A DNA stretch of 64,000 bases, from assembly GCF_000411975.1 (NCBI RefSeq), contig NZ_ASXG01000094.1, positions 1-64,000 of the forward strand. The letters are read 5' to 3'. A model generated the notes under the pieces. It did no database searches. It was given only the letters and a program-made list of their open reading frames with translations, and was not told the DNA's origin. Positions 55,131 through 63,551 of the stretch are shown here, in pieces. A program made the position numbers and the translations under genes. The DNA is from Amycolatopsis orientalis DSM 43388. Lineage in GTDB: Bacteria > Actinomycetota > Actinomycetes > Mycobacteriales > Pseudonocardiaceae. Position 1 is the first letter of the stretch. Every line of letters starts with the position of its first letter.

Positions 55131-56570
55131 ATGGACGTGATCGTGGTAGGTGCGGGTTCGGCGGGCTCGGTGGTGTGCCGGCGGCTGGTCGACGCGGGGG
55201 CGAAGGTGACGCTGCTGGAAGCGGGCGGGCCGGACACGAACGCGGCGATCCACGACCCGTCGCGCGCGGCGGAACTGTGGCACGCCGCGGAGGACTGGGA
55301 CTACTACACGGTGCCGCAGCCGCACGCCGGGAACCGCAGGCTGCACCTGCCGCGCGGCAAGGTGCTCGGCGGCTCGCACGCGCTGAACGCGATGATCTGG
55401 GTCCGCGGCGCGGCGGCGGACTACGACGGCTGGGGTCTGCCCGGCTGGACCTGGGACGACGTGCGGCCGGTCTACGAACGGATCGAACGCGACCTGCTCG
55501 ACCTGGAACAGCACGATCCGCTGCAGCCGATCCAGCAGTCCATTGTGGATGCCGCACAGGAGATCGGGTTGCCGTTCAACGACAATTACCACAGCGGCAC
55601 CCTCGACGGCATCTCCGTGCAGCAGGTCACCATGACCGGCGGGCGGCGACGCAACACCTGGCTCTGCTACGCACAGCCGGTCGCCGACCAGATGACCGTG
55701 CACACTGGCGCGCTGGTGCACCGCGTGCTCTTCGACGGCGACCGCTGCATCGGCGTGCTGGCGGAAATCGACGGCGACGTGCAGCCGTTGTTCGCCGACC
55801 AGGTCGTGCTCGCGGCCGGTGCGCTGGCGTCCCCGGCGATCCTGCTGCGCAGCGGAATCGGCCCGGCCGCCGACGTCGCCGCGCTGGGCGTGGAGGTCGT
55901 CGCGGACCTGCCGGGCGTCGGCGAGAACCTGCACGACCACTTGCTGTCGCCGGTCATCTTCGCCACCGACCGGCGCGAGGTCGCGCCGCCGCAGACTGGG
56001 CTTTCGGTGACGCAGACGCACCTGTTCTGGCGCAGCCGCCCGGGCCTGGCGGTGCCGGACACTCAGCCGATTCACTTCAGCGTGCCGATGTACGAGCCGT
56101 GGATGACCGGGCCGCCGACCGGGTTTTCGCTGATGGCGGGCATGATCACGCCGCGGAGCCGGGGAACGCTGCGGTTGCGCAGCACAGACCCGGCCGCGAT
56201 GCCGCTGATCGACCTGGCCGCGCTCGCCCACCCGGCGGACTTCGAGAGCCTGGTGGCGTCGGTGGAGCAATGCCGGTTGATCGGCCGCGCTTCGGCGTTG
56301 GCCGAGGAGTGGGGTGCGCGAGAGCTGTACCCGGGACCGGCGGACGTGCGAGAGTACGTGCGGCGCACCGCGATCACGTACCACCACCAGGTCGGCACCT
56401 GCCGGATGGGAACGGACGAGCTGGCGGTGACGGACCCGACGCTCGCGGTGCGCGGGGTGTCCGGCCTGCGGGTCGCGGACGCCTCGGTGCTGCCGCGGGT
56501 GATCAGCGGGAACACGAACGCGCCCGCGGTGCTGATGGGGGAGCGGGTGGCGGAGTTCCTGCTCGCGTAG
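55131..56570 (+). CDS. GMC-family oxidoreductase (choline dehydrogenase-like)
   Basis: This 479-residue flavoprotein starts with the FAD loop VVGAGSAGSVVCRRL and has the GMC signatures PRGKVLGGSHALNAMIWVRG near 75 and GALASPAILLRSGIGPA near 225. The C-terminal catalytic His and Asn-type motifs are YHHQVGTCRMG near 420 and SGNTNAPAVLMGE near 460. GMC enzymes oxidise alcohols or sugars using FAD. The gene is divergent from the aldehyde dehydrogenase, the two probably sharing a control region (54990-55130). Confidence 0.9.
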   Translation: MDVIVVGAGSAGSVVCRRLVDAGAKVTLLEAGGPDTNAAIHDPSRAAELWHAAEDWDYYTVPQPHAGNRRLHLPRGKVLGGSHALNAMIWVRGAAADYDGWGLPGWTWDDVRPVYERIERDLLDLEQHDPLQPIQQSIVDAAQEIGLPFNDNYHSGTLDGISVQQVTMTGGRRRNTWLCYAQPVADQMTVHTGALVHRVLFDGDRCIGVLAEIDGDVQPLFADQVVLAAGALASPAILLRSGIGPAADVAALGVEVVADLPGVGENLHDHLLSPVIFATDRREVAPPQTGLSVTQTHLFWRSRPGLAVPDTQPIHFSVPMYEPWMTGPPTGFSLMAGMITPRSRGTLRLRSTDPAAMPLIDLAALAHPADFESLVASVEQCRLIGRASALAEEWGARELYPGPADVREYVRRTAITYHHQVGTCRMGTDELAVTDPTLAVRGVSGLRVADASVLPRVISGNTNAPAVLMGERVAEFLLA

Positions 56571-56576
56571 GGGAGT

Positions 56577-56610
56577 CGTGGCGATCGCGGTTTTCACTGC
56601 GATCGCCACG
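56577..56610 (+). terminator. Hairpin after the GMC oxidoreductase
   Basis: Perfect 12-bp arms CGTGGCGATCGC (56577-56588) and GCGATCGCCACG (56599-56610) are separated by ten bases (including TTTT) just downstream of the stop at 56570. Confidence 0.75.
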
Positions 56611-56746
56611 CATGCAAGCCTCGGCGGTGGACGGTCGCAGCGGACAGCGGTTCTGGACGGGCTTCGTCGGCGGGCCGATTGGCCGCTGTGCTGCTGCGGC
56701 GCGGCCGCGCTGTCGCGGATTCGTGGTCCTTGCCCATGCCCGGCTG

Positions 56747-56940
56747 CTTGAACCCAGGCTGCGCGAACTCGGGTGGCGCGAACTCGGGTGGCGCGAACCT
56801 GGGTGGCGCGAACTCGGGTGGCGCGAACCTGGGTGGCGCGAACTCGGGTGGCGCAAACCCGGCCGCGCGAACCTGGGTGGCGCGAACTCGGGTGGCGCGA
56901 ACCCCCGCCGCGCGAACCCCCGCCGCGCAAACCCCCGCCC
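56747..56940 (+). repeat. 15-bp minisatellite with pentapeptide-like coding phase
   Basis: About a dozen copies of GTGGCGCGAAC(TC/CT)GG run in tandem. In one frame, opened by an ATG at 56736, they read Ala-Asn-(Ser/Leu)-Gly-Gly five or more times, which looks like a pentapeptide-repeat protein. A 14-base unit near 56855 shifts the frame, and the later copies change to GAACCCCCGCCGC. No full pentapeptide protein follows. The rest of 56571-57106 holds no gene. Confidence 0.8.
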
Positions 56941-57057
56941 TCCTCTGGGGGACGGCCCTTGCCCAGTCTATCCGCCCCCACCGACATCCCCGGTCCCGTC
57001 AGCCGGGTTGTCCACAGCACGCGCGAGTTGGGGAAAAGTCTCGCACGCGCCGCAGGG

Positions 57058-57104
57058 GTCGTGGGTGGCGATGCCGGTGAGAGCCGGCACGCGCCACCCA
57101 CGAC
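57058..57104 (-). terminator. Long hairpin downstream of the amine oxidase operon
   Basis: Outer arms GTCGTGGGTGGCG (57058-57070) and CGCCACCCACGAC (57092-57104) are perfect 13-mers, with a second GC-rich pairing inside. It ends two bases before the stop of the amidohydrolase on the minus strand. Confidence 0.75.
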
Positions 57105-57106
57105 TT

Positions 57107-58717
57107 TCAATCCCGCGCGAAAACCCGCTTGCCGCCGAACCACGTCTCCCGCACCGTGATCCCCGCCAGTTCGTTCGCCGGGGTCTGGAACGGGTCCTGG
57201 TCCAGCACCACGAAATCCGCCGACTTCCCCGGTGTCAGGGAACCCGTCACGTCGTCCAGTCCGCACGCTCGCGCCGAGTTCAGCGTGAACACCTGGATCG
57301 CCTCGGCCAGCGTGATCGCCTGTTCCGGCCACAGGCTCCCAGGGTGCTTGCCGTGCGGGTCCTGCCGGGTGATCAAGCCCTCGATGCCCTCCCAGGCGTT
57401 CGGGGATTCGCTCACCGGCCAGTCCGAACCTCCGGCGACGAGTGCGCCGGTGTCCAGCAGCGTCCGGTTCGGCTGCATGCGCGACGCGCGTTCGGCCGGA
57501 ATCACCTGCGCGATGGCGTCCGGGATCACTCCGGGCACCCACAGGAACGGCGAGATGTCCGCCGACACGTTCAGCGTCGCGAACCGCTCCAGGTCGTCCG
57601 GGTGGATGAACTGTCCGTGCGCCACCTGGATTTTCGTCGTGGAGTCGCCACGGGCGCGCAGGGCGGCCGCGGCGTCCAAAGTGGCTCGGACGGCCGCGTC
57701 GCCCGCGCAGTGGATCTTCGCCGAAAGACCGGCCGAGACCGCGACGTCCAGCCATCCCGCGAGTTCCTCCGGCGGCATCGTGGTGTCGCCGCAGAAGCAC
57801 TCGTGATTCAGGTACGGCTCCAAGAACGCCGCGGTGTGCGCGGGCGGGGTGCCGTCGAGGAAGATCTTCACGAAGTCCGGCCGGTGGTGCTCGCTGCGGT
57901 ACGCCGCGGCGCGGTCGAGCAGCGGTCGGCCGATCGGGTCCGCGCCGAAGATCGGGTCGTTAACCAGCATCGACGACACGACCCACGCGGTCAGTTCGCC
58001 AGCGTCGTCCAGCGTCTTCAGCGCGGCGAGGATGTCCAAAGTGGCCCCGGCGTCCTGGAACGCCGTGATGCCGTACGAGTGCAGGATTTCGATCGCTCGC
58101 CGCGAAGCTTCGGCGTGCTGTTCGGCGGTGAGCGTGCGCGTGTCCCGCATCGCCCGTTCCACCGCGAGTCCCGCGGTCTCGATCAGCAACCCGGTCGGCG
58201 CGCCGCTGGCCGGGTCGCGGTGGATCGTCCCGCCCGCCGGGTCCGGAGTGGACTCGGTGATCCCGGCCAGCTCCAGTGCCCGGCTGCTCGCCCACCGGTT
58301 GTGCCTGCTGTCCTCGATCAGCACCACCGGACGGCCGCCCGCCGCCTCGTCCAGCGCGCGCCGGACGGAGTCGTGGCCGAGTTCCGGGGCCAAAGTGGAC
58401 GGCCAGGCTCCGCCGACGACCCATTCGTCCGGGCCGAGCCCAGCGGACCATTCTTTGACCGCGGCGAGGATTTCCTCGAGACTCGAGCCGCTTTTCAGGC
58501 GCAGCTCGAAAAGTTCACGTCCAGCCAGGGCGTGGTGGCTGTGCACGTCCACGAAACCCGGCAGCACGAACGCGCCGCCGAGATCGACGACCTCGGTGTC
58601 CGGACCGGCTTCGGCGGTGGTGATCCGCCCGTTTTCCACCGCGAGCGAGGTCGCCCACGGCCGGTCTTCGTCCACTGTGTACACAATGGCATTGGTGAGG
58701 AGCAGTTCAGCCGCCAC
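57107..58717 (-). CDS. YtcJ-like metal-dependent amidohydrolase
   Basis: This 536-residue enzyme of the YtcJ/amidohydrolase_3 group has the first metal motif FVDVHSHHALAG near 57, then EDSRHNRWASSRAL, AKIHCAGDAAVR near 335, VAHGQFIHP near 365, and the catalytic aspartate in GGSDWPVSESPN near 430. The N- and C-termini form the usual composite beta-domain. Such enzymes hydrolyse amides or carbamates of varied substrates. It is the last gene of an operon with a copper amine oxidase and a MoaF-like protein, with a three-base gap, so it probably acts in the same amine pathway. Confidence 0.87.
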   Translation of the reverse strand: MAAELLLTNAIVYTVDEDRPWATSLAVENGRITTAEAGPDTEVVDLGGAFVLPGFVDVHSHHALAGRELFELRLKSGSSLEEILAAVKEWSAGLGPDEWVVGGAWPSTLAPELGHDSVRRALDEAAGGRPVVLIEDSRHNRWASSRALELAGITESTPDPAGGTIHRDPASGAPTGLLIETAGLAVERAMRDTRTLTAEQHAEASRRAIEILHSYGITAFQDAGATLDILAALKTLDDAGELTAWVVSSMLVNDPIFGADPIGRPLLDRAAAYRSEHHRPDFVKIFLDGTPPAHTAAFLEPYLNHECFCGDTTMPPEELAGWLDVAVSAGLSAKIHCAGDAAVRATLDAAAALRARGDSTTKIQVAHGQFIHPDDLERFATLNVSADISPFLWVPGVIPDAIAQVIPAERASRMQPNRTLLDTGALVAGGSDWPVSESPNAWEGIEGLITRQDPHGKHPGSLWPEQAITLAEAIQVFTLNSARACGLDDVTGSLTPGKSADFVVLDQDPFQTPANELAGITVRETWFGGKRVFARD

Positions 58718-58720
58718 GGG

Positions 58721-59509
58721 TCAGTGTCCAGCGGGGTCGTAGTCCGGCGAATAGACGGTGTTGCTGAGCAAGCGTCCATACGCGCCGAAGGTGAAGTGCG
58801 TCGGCGTCTTGCCGTCCTCGGCGAGTCCGAACAGCGAGCCGTGCGACCGCAGTTCCCGCACGTTCCGGTGGTCGGCCACGGTCACCGACGCGCACGGGAT
58901 GACCTTCTCGCGCCAGGCGAACACGTAGATGCCAGGCCGGATCTGGTAGACCGAGTTCTCGTCGGTGTCGGCGAGGCCGCGCTCCGGCCCGGACAGGCAC
59001 TGCCAGGTGTACCAGTGCGGAGTGAGGTAAACGTGCTCGTACGCGTGCTCTTCGCTGTAGACCCACTGCACGCGACGGCCGATCAACGCCGTGTTGGGCG
59101 CGATTTCCTCGCCGTGCGCCTCGCGGCCCTGGATCGTTCCTGGCCGGAACCGTTGCGTCACCCGGGGAAGTCCGTCTCCGATGGTGCTGGTGATGACCAG
59201 CGCGCGGCCTTGCCGCACGTCCAGCAACAGGCTGTACGAGGTCTCCGCGCCCGGGTGGAACTGCACGTAGAACAGTCCGGCGTCCACCAGGAACGTCTCG
59301 GAAGCGGCCTCGCCGGCGGTGCCGTCTTCTTTCCAGGACGCGCGGCCGCCGGAGAAGCTGATCGAGAACGTGCCGCCGTCGGCACAGTCCACAGTGAACG
59401 ATTGGTTGTCGAGATCGTCCACAGTGGCCGCTTTGTTCGCGTCGAAGCCGGGAGCGAGACCGTCGAGCGGGAGCCAGGTGGAGGTGTCGGACAGATTGGT
59501 CGCGGGCAT
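58721..59509 (-). CDS. MoaF-family protein (monoamine-regulon type)
   Basis: At 262 residues it begins LSDTSTWLPLDGLAPGFDANKA and has two similar beta-rich halves, about 30-140 and 145-255, as in MoaF_N and MoaF_C. The family is often labelled 'molybdenum cofactor biosynthesis F', but the name comes from the Klebsiella monoamine regulon (moa), where moaF lies with amine oxidation genes. Here it sits between copper amine oxidase and an amidohydrolase, which supports the monoamine reading and argues against molybdenum. Its biochemical job is unknown. Confidence 0.8.
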   Translation of the reverse strand: MPATNLSDTSTWLPLDGLAPGFDANKAATVDDLDNQSFTVDCADGGTFSISFSGGRASWKEDGTAGEAASETFLVDAGLFYVQFHPGAETSYSLLLDVRQGRALVITSTIGDGLPRVTQRFRPGTIQGREAHGEEIAPNTALIGRRVQWVYSEEHAYEHVYLTPHWYTWQCLSGPERGLADTDENSVYQIRPGIYVFAWREKVIPCASVTVADHRNVRELRSHGSLFGLAEDGKTPTHFTFGAYGRLLSNTVYSPDYDPAGH

Positions 59510-59518
59510 GGGCCTTCC

Positions 59519-61390
59519 TCAGTGTTCGCAGTGGCCGTGAGCGGCCGAGGGCAGGTCGAGTGCTGGGTTCCGGTCGCAGAACCCGTAGGGGCGCACCATG
59601 AATCCGGAGTAGTCGACCGGCATGACCGGCCAGTCCTCCGGACGCGGGATGTGCGTCGGGCCGAAGACGTGCCACAGCACGATGTCGGTGTGGCGGACGG
59701 AGCGGTCGGCCGCCGTCCACGCGGGCAGGCCGGCCCCGCCCGGGTGCGCGTTCGGGCGGTCGCCCGCCGGGAAGCGTTCGCCGGGCGCGTACGGCGTGAC
59801 CCACAGGTGGTTCGTGGCGAACGTCGCGCGCTGGTAGACCGACGATTCCGGTTGCGCCATCAGGGTCGCGGACGGCCGCGGCACGAGCTGGTAGGCGGTT
59901 GGCGCGCCCAGCCGGTTGGTGTGCTCGGTGCTGCGGACCTCCCACACCCGCGCGGTCGCCGGGTTCGCGTGCCGCTTCGCTTCCTGCTCGGTGCGCAGTT
60001 CGGTGGCCTTCCAGGTGAAGGCGTTGCCATACGGGTTTTCTTCCCCGATCGGAATGCCGACCGCGTCCACTTCGTACACCGAATTGCGCTGGCCGTCGAC
60101 GGCGAAGTCGAGCCGGGCGCAGAACAGGTGCTGGTGCACCGGCGCGAACAGGCCGGGCGCGATCTCGGACGCGTGCGGATGCGCGGACCCGGGCTCGCCC
60201 GCGCCGGAGAAGACGATGCCGGTCGCCTTGGCTTCGCATTCGATGGTGCCGTCGAGGTAGAGATACCAGAAGAAACCGTAGTCGTAGTTGCCGATGGTGG
60301 AGATCGACGAGATCACCAGCCGGCGCGAACGGCGGACCTCGGCCTTGCCGTCGAGATCGGTGTGCTTCCAGAGGATCCCGTAGTCCTCCTCGTGCATGCA
60401 GATCGCGTTGGGCACGCGCACCGGCCGGCCGTGGTCGTCGGCGACGAAGGCGTCGAAGTAGTGGATCACGCCGAGGCAGTCGCAGCCCAGGCGCAGGCTG
60501 TTGCCGTTCTTGCCGAGCAGGTATTCGCCCGCGTCGAAGTAGCTGATCCAGAACCGGCCGATTGACGTGTCCCCGTAGGGCACGACCATCTCCGGCACCG
60601 ACGCGCGATACAGCACCGAGCGGTCCTGGAAAGCCAGCTGGTGCAGGGTCAGGCCTTCGCGTGCGTTGAACCCGACGCGCAGCTGCCAGCCCTCCCACGT
60701 CACCAGCGAGCCGTCTACCTGGAAGCTCGGGCCTTCCGGCTGGGTGATCTCGATCGGCTTGAGCGTGGTGCGCGCGGGGTGGTGGCCGTAGCGGCCGGAA
60801 TCCTCCGGGACCGGGGTGTCGCCCTCGTCCTCGACGCGCAGGACGCGTTGCTCGGTGAGGTTGAGGTGCGCGACCAGGCCCTCGACCGGATGCGCCCAGG
60901 GGCTGTCGGTGCTGTCCTCGCGCAGGAAGGTGAGCGAACGGATGACCCGGCCGGTCTCGTCCTCGCGGCCGAAGTAGCCGGGGGCGAGCGGGGCGCAGAA
61001 GGCGTGCTCGATGCGGTCGCCGAGGCCGCGCCGGCGCATGGCCGCCTGCCACTCCGGGGAGGCCTTCGTAATGGCCTCGGCCAGGTCGTACTCCTCGAAG
61101 AGATACGGCGGCTGGCCCTCGCCGCACTTCTCGTGGCTGACCAGCTCGCCCGCGGTCACCGAGACGACCGCGTCGGCCGATTCGCCGGTCGCGGTGTCGA
61201 GCAGGGTGAACTGGATGCGGCGGTCGGTCGCGGTGCCGGCCAGTACGGCGGCCTTGTCCGGCTCTACCGGAAGGACCTGCGGAAACCGGGTCGTCTCGGT
61301 GATCAGCCCCTGTGCCTCCAGCACGGCCCGGCCGGCGGCGAGCTCGTCGGCGGTCAGCGGGTCAAGGGGGTGCGGGTGTGCGTTGCTCAT
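59519..61390 (-). CDS. Copper amine oxidase (primary-amine oxidase)
   Basis: This 623-residue topaquinone enzyme oxidises primary amines to aldehydes, releasing ammonia and H2O2. The tyrosine that becomes topaquinone lies in TIGNYDYGF, and the catalytic aspartate in YFDAGEYLLG about 80 residues before it. The copper histidines are HQHLF and, near the end, a His in the LWHVFGPTHIPRPEDWPVMP region. The length matches the ~640-residue bacterial phenethylamine and tyramine oxidases. The ATG at 61390 gives MSNAHPHPLDPLTADEL, normal for the family. It heads an operon with the MoaF-like and amidohydrolase genes and is divergent from two SDR genes. Confidence 0.93.
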   Translation of the reverse strand: MSNAHPHPLDPLTADELAAGRAVLEAQGLITETTRFPQVLPVEPDKAAVLAGTATDRRIQFTLLDTATGESADAVVSVTAGELVSHEKCGEGQPPYLFEEYDLAEAITKASPEWQAAMRRRGLGDRIEHAFCAPLAPGYFGREDETGRVIRSLTFLREDSTDSPWAHPVEGLVAHLNLTEQRVLRVEDEGDTPVPEDSGRYGHHPARTTLKPIEITQPEGPSFQVDGSLVTWEGWQLRVGFNAREGLTLHQLAFQDRSVLYRASVPEMVVPYGDTSIGRFWISYFDAGEYLLGKNGNSLRLGCDCLGVIHYFDAFVADDHGRPVRVPNAICMHEEDYGILWKHTDLDGKAEVRRSRRLVISSISTIGNYDYGFFWYLYLDGTIECEAKATGIVFSGAGEPGSAHPHASEIAPGLFAPVHQHLFCARLDFAVDGQRNSVYEVDAVGIPIGEENPYGNAFTWKATELRTEQEAKRHANPATARVWEVRSTEHTNRLGAPTAYQLVPRPSATLMAQPESSVYQRATFATNHLWVTPYAPGERFPAGDRPNAHPGGAGLPAWTAADRSVRHTDIVLWHVFGPTHIPRPEDWPVMPVDYSGFMVRPYGFCDRNPALDLPSAAHGHCEH

Positions 61391-61498
61391 GGTGTCCCTT
61401 CGCGCTCCTCGCCGCAGTGTTCGCGGTCGCCCGGGGGCAGCGGTAGCCACACTCCGGGGGTCGTGCGGTCGCTGACAACAAGGATGCACTCGTTGCCA

Positions 61499-61516
61499 AA
61501 CCGCGGCGGCGCGGTT
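61499..61516. promoter_or_regulatory. Inverted repeat AACCGCG-N4-CGCGGTT
   Basis: Seven-base perfect arms lie in the gap between the divergent amine oxidase operon and the SDR gene at 61533. A shared regulator could act here. Very GC-rich content makes chance repeats more likely. Confidence 0.4.
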
Positions 61517-61532
61517 GCTGCAGGATTGCCGA

Positions 61533-62249
61533 ATGCGACTCGACCTCGCCGGAAAGGCCGTGCTGATCACCGGCGCCGCGTCCGGGATCGGACTGGCCTG
61601 CGCGCGGGCGTTCCTGGAGGAGGGCGCGCGGGTCGGCGTGGTCGACCGGGTCCGTCCGCCGTCGCTGGCCGGGGACGTCGTCGCGGCGCGAGCGGACATC
61701 ACCGACGAAGGGCAGGTCGCCGCGGCCGTGCGGCTCGTGGCGGAATCCTTCGGCGGGCTTGACGCGGTAGTCGGCTGCGCCGGGATATCCGGGCCGGTCG
61801 GCCGGCCGCTCGCGGAGACCAGCGCGGAGGACTTCACCGCGGTCCTGTCGGTGAACGTGCTGGGGCAGTTCCTCGTGGCGAAGCACGCCCGGCCGTGGCT
61901 GGGAGACGGGAGTTCGATCGTCTTCCTCGCGAGCGATTCGGCCTTCGTCTGCGCGCCCGGGATGGTGCCCTACTGCGCGTCGAAGGGCGCGGTGGTGTCG
62001 TTGACGCGGGCGCTGTCGGTCGAATTCGACGGCGTCCGGGTGAACTGCGTGTGCCCGTCGGTCGTCGATACGCCGATGGCGCGCGGGGATTTGGGAGACC
62101 TGCTGGACGAACCGGGCTTTCCGGTGCAGGCGGCCGAAGACGTCGCCCAGCAGGTGCTGTATCTGGCTTCCGCGCGGGCGCGGACGGTGAACGGCCAGGC
62201 CTTGCTCGCCGACTTCGGCTATTCGGCTCGGTCTGGATTTCCGGCTTGA
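61533..62249 (+). CDS. Short-chain dehydrogenase/reductase A
   Basis: This 238-residue classical SDR has the cofactor loop GAASGIGLA near 14, an NVLG-type substrate loop near 105, Ser in LASDSAFV, the catalytic YCASKGA near 150, and a C-terminal VCPSVVDTPMAR. The frame opens six codons earlier, but ATG 61533 is the natural start. The second SDR follows nine bases after the stop, so they form a pair; both are divergent from the amine oxidase operon. The substrate is unknown. Confidence 0.87.
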   Translation: MRLDLAGKAVLITGAASGIGLACARAFLEEGARVGVVDRVRPPSLAGDVVAARADITDEGQVAAAVRLVAESFGGLDAVVGCAGISGPVGRPLAETSAEDFTAVLSVNVLGQFLVAKHARPWLGDGSSIVFLASDSAFVCAPGMVPYCASKGAVVSLTRALSVEFDGVRVNCVCPSVVDTPMARGDLGDLLDEPGFPVQAAEDVAQQVLYLASARARTVNGQALLADFGYSARSGFPA

Positions 62250-62258
62250 AAGGGAGAA

Positions 62259-63062
62259 ATGACGATGGCAGACACGCGGGTCGTGGCGATTACCGGCGGA
62301 GGGACGGGCATCGGGGCCGCGGTCGCCCGGCGGTACGCCAGCGAAGGCGCCCAGGTCGTGGTGTTGGGGCGGCGGCGGGAGCCGCTGGAGAAGGTCGCGG
62401 CGGAGACCGGCGCGCACGTGATCGCCGGCGACGCCAGCGTGCGGGAGGACGCCGAGGCGGCGATCTCCGAGATCCTCGGGAAATTCGGGCGGCTGGACGT
62501 GATCGTCGCCAACGCCGGGGGGCACGGGCTGTCTTCGGTGGTGGACACCGGGGACGAGGAATGGGAGATCGCGCTCCGGTCCAATTTGTCCAGTGCGTTC
62601 GTGTTCTGCCGGGCCGCGTTGCCTTCGCTGGTGGAGAGCGGCGGGCAGGTCGTCATCGTTTCTTCGCTGGCCGGGTTGTTCGCCGGGCCCAATGTCGCGG
62701 GCTACACGGTGGCCAAGCACGCGTTGATCGGCTTGACCCGGTCCATCGCGCGGGATTACGGGCCGCGCGGGGTCCGGGCCAACGCGGTGTGCCCGGGATG
62801 GGTGCGCACGCCGATGGCGGACGGGGAGATGGAGCAGTTCGCCGAGGCGGCCGGGTTCGACGGAGGGCACGACGAGGGGTACCGGCGGGTGACCGCCGAG
62901 GTGCCGTTGCGCCGTCCGGCCGAGCCGGAGGAAATCGCTTCTATCGTGCGGTTCCTCGGGTCTTCCGAGTCTTCGTACATCACCGGCGCCGTGCTGGTCG
63001 CGGACGGCGGGGCGCACGCGGTCGACTTGCCCACCTTGGCCTTTGAGCGGGCCGGAATGTAG
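62259..63062 (+). CDS. Short-chain dehydrogenase/reductase B
   Basis: This 267-residue classical SDR has the loop GGGTGIGAAVA near 14, ANAGGHG near 90, SSLAG with the catalytic YTVAKHA near 155, and CPGWVRTPMAD near 185. AAAGGGAGAA lies before the ATG. It probably shares a transcript with the SDR upstream. 3-oxoacyl or alcohol reductase activity is likely, but the substrate is open. Confidence 0.88.
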   Translation: MTMADTRVVAITGGGTGIGAAVARRYASEGAQVVVLGRRREPLEKVAAETGAHVIAGDASVREDAEAAISEILGKFGRLDVIVANAGGHGLSSVVDTGDEEWEIALRSNLSSAFVFCRAALPSLVESGGQVVIVSSLAGLFAGPNVAGYTVAKHALIGLTRSIARDYGPRGVRANAVCPGWVRTPMADGEMEQFAEAAGFDGGHDEGYRRVTAEVPLRRPAEPEEIASIVRFLGSSESSYITGAVLVADGGAHAVDLPTLAFERAGM

Positions 63063-63077
63063 GCCGATAATGGCCGG

Positions 63078-63551
63078 ATGACGTTCGAGGGGGACTGGGC
63101 GGCGAAGACCGCGACGGTCAATCAGCGGTTCGCGGACCAGGCCGTCGCGATCGCCCGGGAAGTCGAAGTCCTGCTCGGCCGCGAGGCGATGAGCTATCCG
63201 CGGCACCCGGTCGCGCGCGTCCGCGAGGCGCTCGCCGACCGGGTGCTCGCGCTTTTCGCCGCGGCGCGCGACGCCAGCACGACCTTCTATCACGTCGAAC
63301 GGGTGCCGGTCGCGATCGTGTCCGACTCCTACGGCGACGACTGGGTCGACAAGGTGGCCGACGCCGCCGGCACGCTGGCCGCCGCGATGGCCCGGGCCGC
63401 CACCGTGCTCACCGGAGTGGTGGACACGCAGTTCAAGGACGCCGACGTGCAGCAGTGGGCCACCGGAGTGCTGGACGACGTGCGCGACGCCGCCGCCGAA
63501 GTCCTCCGCGCGGCGGCGGGCCGCCTCCCCGCCGCCGGTCAGCCGACGTGA
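63078..63551 (+). CDS. Conserved hypothetical helical protein
   Basis: At 157 residues it is rich in Ala and appears mostly helical. I do not recognise a family. It has no signal peptide, no membrane helix and no catalytic motif; segments such as TFYHVERVPVAIVSDSYGDDW stand out. It starts 15 bases after the SDR and its stop overlaps the GTG of the next gene (GTGA), so it is probably translated with that gene. Confidence 0.6.
   Translation: MTFEGDWAAKTATVNQRFADQAVAIAREVEVLLGREAMSYPRHPVARVREALADRVLALFAAARDASTTFYHVERVPVAIVSDSYGDDWVDKVADAAGTLAAAMARAATVLTGVVDTQFKDADVQQWATGVLDDVRDAAAEVLRAAAGRLPAAGQPT

Noticed and set aside
58721-59509. Molybdenum cofactor biosynthesis role for the MoaF-like gene
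   Set aside because: No molybdopterin gene is near, and the copper amine oxidase context fits the monoamine regulon origin of the name.
55175-60565. 1796-codon open frame on the plus strand
   Set aside because: It runs through the GMC oxidoreductase in a wrong frame and antisense to three well-supported genes; the length is an effect of high GC and few stop codons.
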